Shown here piece after piece: positions 26,946-33,015 of a stretch of 33,015 bases of DNA. The stretch is from an uncultured Bacilli bacterium (GTDB lineage Bacteria > Bacillota_I > Bacilli_A > RF39 > UBA660): assembly GCA_947624115.1 (NCBI GenBank), contig CANQIS010000006.1, positions 1 through 33,015 on the forward strand, written 5' to 3'. The notes beneath the pieces were generated by a model. That model saw only the letters and a program-made list of their open reading frames with translations. It ran no database searches and was not told the DNA's origin. Within the stretch, counting starts at the first letter, position 1, and each line of letters opens with the position of its first letter. The position numbers and the translations under genes are program-made.

Positions 26946-28022
26946 CTACTTCCCATTATTTCTTATTTCACCGATTGCCATAGGGAAAATTTTCCTAACT
27001 ATTTCAGTAGCAATTAACGAAATAATAATACTTATTATTACAATTAAAATAGATAAAATCAATTCAATAAAGATGTTACTATCTAACAACCACCGTGATA
27101 TTAAACCTAGCTTACTTTGAAAAACTAAAATTATAATTTTATGAAATATTAATATTCCCATAGTATTTCTACCTAAATATTCCAAAATTTTATTTTTATT
27201 AATAATTTTTGATATAAATAAAATGAATAAAGAAATACATATTCCAGAAATTAATGCTAGTGCAAAATTACCATAATCATATTCTACACAAGACACACCT
27301 CTGTAATTTAAAAAGCAACTTATTATACCAATTATAAGTATTGATATATATATATATATATATTTGCGACTATTTGACAATTTTTCAATTACATTAAATT
27401 CTTTTAATAAATAGCCAACATAGAAAAAAATTCCAATATTTAAAACAGTATTAATTCCAAATGGAAATATTATAAATTTATTTAAATAAATGACACTTAA
27501 AAAGCTAACAATAATTATAGGAACAAAAACTTTAATTTTTGCAGCATTATGCTTTTTTAAAAATTTAATTATAAAATAATAGACTACTTCCATAGAAAAT
27601 AATGCAGGCAAAAACCATAATGATGTATTTTGTTTCAAAGCATCCATATTCCCATTCCCATATAATATATTAAATAACATAGTTTTTAAATTGAAAGAAG
27701 AAGTAATATCTAACTTATTACCTATACTGCCTCCAAATAACATATATGGTATTAAAAACGCTAATGCCCAAATAAAATATGGAATCATAATTCTTAAAAA
27801 CTTTCTCTTAACGAAAGATAAAAATGACTCATTGTCTTTAACTTTAAATATGAAACCAGAAATCATAAAAAATAAAGCTATATGAAAACTATATAGTAAT
27901 TTAAATAATGTTCCTAAATGTTCTGAATGAACTATTGTATGTCCCAAAACTATAAAAATTATAGCAAATGCCCTAGCAATATCAACATAACTTAATCTTT
28001 TTTCTCTCATAATTACTCTCAT
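26946..28022 (-). CDS. Acyltransferase 3 family (OafA/WecH-like membrane O-acyltransferase)
   Basis: REKRLSYVDIARAFAIIFIVLGHTIVHSEH...FHIALFFMISGFIFK; about 10 TM segments. Confidence 0.9.
   Translation of the reverse strand: MRVIMREKRLSYVDIARAFAIIFIVLGHTIVHSEHLGTLFKLLYSFHIALFFMISGFIFKVKDNESFLSFVKRKFLRIMIPYFIWALAFLIPYMLFGGSIGNKLDITSSFNLKTMLFNILYGNGNMDALKQNTSLWFLPALFSMEVVYYFIIKFLKKHNAAKIKVFVPIIIVSFLSVIYLNKFIIFPFGINTVLNIGIFFYVGYLLKEFNVIEKLSNSRKYIYIYISILIIGIISCFLNYRGVSCVEYDYGNFALALISGICISLFILFISKIINKNKILEYLGRNTMGILIFHKIIILVFQSKLGLISRWLLDSNIFIELILSILIVIISIIISLIATEIVRKIFPMAIGEIRNNGK
27344..27363. repeat. Intragenic (AT)10 dinucleotide tract
   Basis: ATATATATATATATATATAT within the acyltransferase 3 gene, encoding KYIYIYIS at about codon 226. 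Confidence 0.95.
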
Positions 28023-28273
28023 TATAGAATTTTAATTTCTATAATGTCCTCCTTTTTCTCATAAACTTCATAGTTTAATAATAACATATTTTTTTTATAT
28101 TTAATATTTTTTTTATTCTAAAAAATTAAATATTAATTAAAATATCATTATTTAATCTTTTTTTTGTAGAAAACTAGGTATGTTACAAATAATGCCAAAA
28201 ATCTTATTAAGATATATTTTAACAAGATTTAATGGTATTAAGTTTTACAAGTAATATCTTTATAATTTTTATA

Positions 28274-28295
28274 TTAATAAGTTTTAACTTATTAA
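28274..28295. promoter_or_regulatory. Perfect inverted repeat, probable operator of the adjacent XRE gene
   Basis: TTAATAAGTT-TT-AACTTATTAA, 34 bp upstream of the ATG at 28329. Confidence 0.5.
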
Positions 28296-28328
28296 CACAT
28301 AATATAAATAATTATGAGGTGATATTTA

Positions 28329-28595
28329 ATGACTTCTATGGAATTAGTAGGATTAAATACTAAATGGTATAGATACCAAAATGGATTAACTCAAGAGGAA
28401 TATGCTAATATAATTCAATTTAAGATAGCTTATATAAGTGCAATTGAAACAGGAAACGCTAACTTAACTTGCGGAAATATTGACGTAATAGCAGATTCTT
28501 TCAAAATTCATCCAAGTAAACTTTTTAATGAGCAAACTGCTTTGAAAGCAAAACAATTACCAAAAAGAATTGATATGTATAAGAGGGAATTATAA
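28329..28595 (+). CDS. XRE-family regulator
   Basis: HTH-like: NTKWYRYQNGLTQEEYANIIQFKIAYISAIETGNANLTCGNIDVIADSFKIHPSKLF; GAGGTG upstream. Confidence 0.8.
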   Translation: MTSMELVGLNTKWYRYQNGLTQEEYANIIQFKIAYISAIETGNANLTCGNIDVIADSFKIHPSKLFNEQTALKAKQLPKRIDMYKREL

Positions 28596-29303
28596 TAAAA
28601 CCTCTTTTATTTTGTTATAAATACTTTCCCATGCACTACCAAACTCTTTATCATTAAAATCATATTTTTCTATATTATTACTATATAGAAGTGTTCTTTC
28701 TTGTTTGTCACTTTCAATAATCTTATAAAATAAAACTATAATATTTTTTTTCTTACTTTTTCTCAAATTATAAAGTTTATATGCTAATTTAACACTATTC
28801 TTTTTAAAATCAAATATATGGTCAAATACTAAATCATGTAATTTAAGATAACAGTAACATGACAAAATATTATGATAATAATGAATTAAATCATAATTAA
28901 ACGAATATCTAGATTTCAATTTTTTAATTCCATCTTTTGAATTAATTAAATTGTAATAAGTTTCATTTGTAAATATCTCTATCGTATCAAAACTAATTTC
29001 ATTAAATAAATAGTCAAAATTTATTAAGTTAGAATCTAATAAATTATTCATAATCATTACTCTTAACATATTTGGTTTTGGAGTAAATGCTATATCTTTA
29101 TTTATATGTTCAAAAATATTATCATCTAGTATTTCAAAATCAATTAAAGAATACATAGACTCCAAAAACTTTACTGTTTTTTCTAGTTGTTCCATATTAT
29201 TAATCTTATCTTTTTTTATTATTTTAGTAATTACTGCTCTTATATCATCACTATAAAGTAAATGATATGAATTAATACAACTTTCAATTTTTTCAATATT
29301 CAT
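28590..29303 (-). CDS. Hypothetical protein
   Basis: ORF listed to 29321; ATG at 29303 preceded by AAAGGTGG is the likely start. No recognised family. Confidence 0.7.
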   Translation of the reverse strand: MNIEKIESCINSYHLLYSDDIRAVITKIIKKDKINNMEQLEKTVKFLESMYSLIDFEILDDNIFEHINKDIAFTPKPNMLRVMIMNNLLDSNLINFDYLFNEISFDTIEIFTNETYYNLINSKDGIKKLKSRYSFNYDLIHYYHNILSCYCYLKLHDLVFDHIFDFKKNSVKLAYKLYNLRKSKKKNIIVLFYKIIESDKQERTLLYSNNIEKYDFNDKEFGSAWESIYNKIKEVLL

Positions 29304-29458
29304 ATATAATCCACCTTTCAAAATAAATGAGACAGCACAAAAAATATTGTACTGCCTTTTTAGTTTAAGATATAATTTAATAAGTTTTATCTATATATCT
29401 TAACATATTCAAATTATAACACTAAAATAATAAAAATCAACCGAAATCGGCGCATTTT

Positions 29459-29478
29459 TTTAGCAAATTTTTGCTAAA
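29459..29478. promoter_or_regulatory. Perfect inverted repeat upstream of an XRE gene
   Basis: TTTAGCAAA-TT-TTTGCTAAA. Confidence 0.45.
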
Positions 29479-29508
29479 ATTCTTATAGCAGTGATGGAGG
29501 TGTGTAAT

Positions 29509-29748
29509 ATGCGTTTCAAAGAAGCAGTTAGTCAACGCATTTTTGAATTATGTTCTATGTATAATTATACTCCTAACAAATTAGCTGAATTATCAGCAAT
29601 ACCTCCAACTACATTAAGATCTATGTTAACGAATAAAGTAGAAAATCCTAGTGCTTTAGTAATCTATAAGATTTGTAGAACACTAGATATAGATATTAAA
29701 GACTTTTATAATTCAAAACTTTTCAAATATGAAAATATTGATGATTAA
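29509..29748 (+). CDS. XRE/Cro-C1-type regulator
   Basis: MRFKEAVSQRIFELCSMYNYTPNKLAELSAIPPTTLRSMLTNKVENPSALVIYKICRTLDIDIKDFY; GGAGG before the ATG at 29509. Confidence 0.85.
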   Translation: MRFKEAVSQRIFELCSMYNYTPNKLAELSAIPPTTLRSMLTNKVENPSALVIYKICRTLDIDIKDFYNSKLFKYENIDD

Positions 29749-29756
29749 TTTATCTT

Positions 29757-29781
29757 AAAAAGAGGTCACACTCTTTTTTTT
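29757..29781 (+). terminator. Rho-independent terminator
   Basis: AAAAAGAG-GTCACA-CTCTTTTT plus T-run. Confidence 0.65.
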
Positions 29782-29784
29782 ATC

Positions 29785-29966
29785 AAAAAAAGAACGCATT
29801 TCTGCGCTCTTCTACTCCTACATTATACTAGCCAAACAGTAAAACTCTACTTCATACCACAAAACTGTAACACTACTACATAACACAACTAGCATAACGT
29901 AAAATTTAATGTCGACATTTACTACAAACGTCGGCTTTAACAATATTTTTAATACCTTCGACCGAC
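29785..29966 (-). ncRNA. Candidate small RNA transcription unit (about 180 nt)
   Basis: Minus strand TTGACA-18-TAAACT (29973-30002), no convincing ORF, ends at AGAGCGCA-GAAA-TGCGTTCT hairpin plus T7; internal stem CGACGTTT/AAATGTCG. Confidence 0.5.
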
Positions 29967-30182
29967 TATTAAAGTTTAGCACATTTCGACATAATCTGTC
30001 AATAAATTTCTTACATATTTCTTACATAAACTTTCTTATGTTTTTTACTAAAAAAATTAAAGAAATTATTTAATATAATCAAAAAATAGTAGTATAATTA
30101 AATTAAGAATTTTATATTTAATATAAAAAGTATTAGTAAAAAAATAATTATTGTCTATGACTATACCAAAAAGAAAGGAATT

Positions 30183-30566
30183 ATGGTTTATATGGAAGAT
30201 ATAATAGAGAGAGAAAATAGTGAAAATTTACGAAGAAGACAAATTACTTATGTAATATCAAAAGAATATACTAATAGACCAGGTGGAAGATTTGCCGACT
30301 CAGGCCTTTATTCAGGTGAAGACTTTAAAAAGAAATTAATTAGATTGATGAGGAAAGCAAAAAGAGAAGGAAAAAAAGTAGTCTTAGATTTTGATGGTGG
30401 GTTTGGTTATGGTAATTCATTTTTAGAAGAAAGTTTTGGAGGTCTAGTTAGAAGTGGAATAAAGAAAGACGAAATATTAAAAACTTTTGTATTCAAATCT
30501 AAAGATGAGCCATCATTAGTCAACAAAGTGCGAACATATATAATGGAGGCAAATAATGAAAAATGA
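30183..30566 (+). CDS. STAS-like domain protein (DUF4325)
   Basis: GGRFADSGLYSGEDFKKKL...KKVVLDFDGGFGYGNSFLEESFGGLVRSG. Confidence 0.88.
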   Translation: MVYMEDIIERENSENLRRRQITYVISKEYTNRPGGRFADSGLYSGEDFKKKLIRLMRKAKREGKKVVLDFDGGFGYGNSFLEESFGGLVRSGIKKDEILKTFVFKSKDEPSLVNKVRTYIMEANNEK

Positions 30567-31074
30567 TGGCAAATATGTAAAATATATAAAAATTTTCTTT
30601 ATTTCTGGACTATCATATTTATCAGTAATTAATATATTTTATAACAAAGGTTTTTTTAACCTTTCAGTAACTGACCTTTTATTGATAGGTATTACTTATT
30701 ATTTAGGTACAGCAATTATAAAAGAAAGAACAACAAATGAAAAATTAAAATTACACTTTGAAAATCTTCTTGATAAATTTGAAAATATGGTGTTCGATAA
30801 AGATAATATGGAAAATAAAATATTGGAAAACAATGAAATAGATTTATTGACACATTTAAGAAGACTAAATAATCAAATGGATGTTTTATTAGAATATGCA
30901 GGAAAACTAAATGTAAAAAAAGAATTACAAGAATTAAAAGATTATTATGACAATCTTAATAAAAAAATAAGTGAAAACACACATAAAATAACTGATGATG
31001 TGGAATTAGAAGTTCAAAGAATAAGAACAATTATAGAATTAAAGTGCAATAAAATAAAATTCAAAATTTTATAA
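30556..31074 (+). CDS. Membrane-anchored coiled-coil protein
   Basis: Two predicted N-terminal TM segments then a long charged helical region; start overlaps the DUF4325 stop. Confidence 0.75.
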   Translation: MKNDGKYVKYIKIFFISGLSYLSVINIFYNKGFFNLSVTDLLLIGITYYLGTAIIKERTTNEKLKLHFENLLDKFENMVFDKDNMENKILENNEIDLLTHLRRLNNQMDVLLEYAGKLNVKKELQELKDYYDNLNKKISENTHKITDDVELEVQRIRTIIELKCNKIKFKIL

Positions 31075-31079
31075 AAACA

Positions 31080-31113
31080 TTAAAGGGTTTGCAAAAAGGC
31101 AAGCCCTTTTTCA
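31080..31113. terminator. Bidirectional terminator between convergent genes
   Basis: AAAGGGTTTGC-AAAAAG-GCAAGCCCTTT(TT), one G.U. Confidence 0.8.
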
Positions 31114-31117
31114 GTAT

Positions 31118-32737
31118 TTAATCTGCTTTAAAAAAGTTAAACTGTGATGACTTACTAAACTCATAAGCATTCCATAGATTAGTCTGATTACTTCCTGGAT
31201 CTACCATTATAATGTCATTAGCATTTATTCCAACAATCGCTACCCAATGTTGATTTCCATCTACTGCTCCTTTAACTTCAATAGTAATAAAATAACCTGA
31301 TTCAAAATATTGTTTTATTAAAGAAAATTTTTCTTGTCTTGTTTTACCATTTAAGTTTACTTTTCCTACAAACTTAAAGTTTGGAACAACCTTACTTATA
31401 GCAGCATATTGCAAATTACCATATTCATCAAATCCACCATTTTTATTTAGTGCCTCTACAAAAGTACCTGGATTAAAAGGCTTTATAGATGAGCTTACTC
31501 CTGCTTTTTTAATAAGAATTGCTACTGAAGTAACAAGACAACCTATATCTTTTATAGTGCTAGATGTATTTCCAATTCTTACATTTGCCCAACTACTATC
31601 GTATTGCCTCCAATTAGTATACTCACCAGAGTCAACTCCATAAACAATACTTCCCCATAATGAAGAATATTTATCACTAGATAATTCATCTAATTGCTTA
31701 ATTTGTTTTTGATTAAAGCCATACTTTGTTTTCATATCATTTACTGACTTCGTTGTAATTTTAATATGTAACACTTTTTTCTCTACTTCTTTTGGTGTTT
31801 CATTTGTATTAACTCCCTGTTCTGTTACAACTTCATCTCTTACTTCACTAGAAACACTATTCATATCCCAAAAAATTTCTTTCATAATTGCTTTTTTATT
31901 ATCATCTATTGTTATTACATCTTGTTGATTATTTCCATTAGAAACTTTTACAGTATAAATCAAAAGCATATCTTTCCAAGAAGTTAAATTTCCATCAAGA
32001 ACATATTCATCATGAGGATTTTCATCTTGAATACTTTGCAACTTATTTGAAAATTCTTGATTACATTCGTAAATAACATCTTTCATAGTAATAGTGTCTT
32101 TACCCGTTTTTTCACCAGAGAAAAAAATACCAAAAACCGAGCTACATAAAAGACCAATTAAACAAATAACTAATATTATAATTATAGAAACCCAGCCTCC
32201 TGCAATTAAAGCTGATATTAATGCTTTTGTACTAGCTAATATCAGTTTTACTGTTGATACAGTTGTTTTAACTGCCACTTTAATTGTTTGAGAGGTTTTT
32301 TTAGCTGTTTCTTTTGCCAATTTAATTGCTCTTTGAGATACTTTAACCGACTCTTTTGCTACTTTCTGCGTATTTTTAATATTTTGCCTATTTGTTTTTA
32401 TTCCTTTTTTTGCCTTTTGTAGTTTCTTTTTTTCAGTTAACGTAGTTTTTATATTTTTAATTTTATTTCTTGTTTTAATAATATTACTCTTTGTATTATT
32501 TACCTCATTGTTTCCTTTATATCTTACACTATTAAAATTATTTACAACTTTTTTTGCTCCACTTTCAATACTATTTGTTGCATATTCAGTAGAGTTTTGT
32601 TCTTTAACTTGAGTTTGATTTTCACCTTTTTCTTTAATATCTACAAGAGCCTTTTTCGTTTTTTGAGTAGCAATCAAACTTTTATCAATAGTTTTTATTG
32701 TTCCTTTGTTAGACTTTTTTGTCTTTATATCTGGCAT
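31118..32737 (-). CDS. Conjugal transfer protein, CD1108-like, with C-terminal papain/C39-type peptidase-like domain
   Basis: Lys-rich N-terminus, TM segment AGGWVSIIIILVICLIGLLCSSVFGIFFSGE, C-terminal YDSSWANVRIG...DIGCLVTSVAILIKKAG...HWVAIVGINANDIIMVDPGS. Confidence 0.85.
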   Translation of the reverse strand: MPDIKTKKSNKGTIKTIDKSLIATQKTKKALVDIKEKGENQTQVKEQNSTEYATNSIESGAKKVVNNFNSVRYKGNNEVNNTKSNIIKTRNKIKNIKTTLTEKKKLQKAKKGIKTNRQNIKNTQKVAKESVKVSQRAIKLAKETAKKTSQTIKVAVKTTVSTVKLILASTKALISALIAGGWVSIIIILVICLIGLLCSSVFGIFFSGEKTGKDTITMKDVIYECNQEFSNKLQSIQDENPHDEYVLDGNLTSWKDMLLIYTVKVSNGNNQQDVITIDDNKKAIMKEIFWDMNSVSSEVRDEVVTEQGVNTNETPKEVEKKVLHIKITTKSVNDMKTKYGFNQKQIKQLDELSSDKYSSLWGSIVYGVDSGEYTNWRQYDSSWANVRIGNTSSTIKDIGCLVTSVAILIKKAGVSSSIKPFNPGTFVEALNKNGGFDEYGNLQYAAISKVVPNFKFVGKVNLNGKTRQEKFSLIKQYFESGYFITIEVKGAVDGNQHWVAIVGINANDIIMVDPGSNQTNLWNAYEFSKSSQFNFFKAD

Positions 32738-32739
32738 TT

Positions 32740-33015
32740 CTACTCTCCTGGCTTGGTAGTCATTAGTTTATACAATTTAGTATTTGTTGGAAATTGATTA
32801 ATGAACGGAACAAGAGAGCTACCATAACGAATAAGACCACAGCCTGCCTCACTATTTGTAATATAACTCATTTGTTCATCAGAAATATTTAACAATTTTG
32901 CTAATTCTTTTCTATCTGTTGCTGCTTGATTTAACATTACAATAAATTCACTATTTGATAACATAGTAGAGGCATCAACAGAAGACAGTAAATATTCAAC
33001 ATTTTGCGTAATTGC
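32740..33015 (-). CDS. VirB4-like conjugative ATPase, C-terminal part (continues past right edge)
   Basis: AITQNVEYLLSSVDASTMLSNSEFIVMLNQAATDRKELAKLLNISDEQMSYITNSEAGCGLIRYGSSLVPFINQFPTNTKLYKLMTTKPGE; frame open to the window edge. Confidence 0.88.
   Translation of the reverse strand, partial: AITQNVEYLLSSVDASTMLSNSEFIVMLNQAATDRKELAKLLNISDEQMSYITNSEAGCGLIRYGSSLVPFINQFPTNTKLYKLMTTKPGE

Noticed and set aside
1-33015. CRISPR array, transposase/IS element, rRNA
   Set aside because: No regularly spaced repeats, no DDE/HUH transposase motifs in the ORFs, and no rRNA-like sequence noticed.

Overview
Very AT-rich (Firmicutes/Mollicutes-like) window that reads as one end of a Tn1549/CTn-type integrative conjugative element (ICE) carrying a complete-looking surface-polysaccharide locus as cargo. 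From left to right: (i) bp 1-109 encode, on the minus strand, the C-terminal part of an initiating sugar transferase (NVLGGKMSFIGPRPLVRGELESHNGNPDIYWQVLPG) that loses its reading frame where the element starts. (ii) A minus-strand operon of four serine-recombinase paralogs: two look intact, one is nearly full length but lacks the catalytic residues, and one is a catalytic domain only. (iii) Small coupled ORFs, two candidate structured RNAs, a sigma-70-like factor and an XRE regulator. (iv) A membrane protein with apparent GT51 (peptidoglycan glycosyltransferase) motifs. (v) rmlA and a fused rmlC-rmlD, then a polysaccharide operon: flippase, MenD-like ThDP enzyme plus SDR, pyruvyltransferase-like, WbsX-like, EpsG-like polymerase, four GT2s, a kinase-fold protein, an initiating sugar transferase and two acyltransferases. 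Both acyltransferase genes contain a long (TA)n tract in the coding sequence. (vi) Two XRE regulators, a DUF4325 (STAS-like) plus membrane coiled-coil pair, a candidate sRNA, then conjugation genes (CD1108-like protein and the C-terminus of a VirB4-like ATPase) running off the right edge. Main hypothesis: a capsule-switching ICE that interrupts a resident sugar-transferase gene and brings its own polysaccharide locus with phase-variable acylation. All family names are from motif reading by eye; no searches were run.
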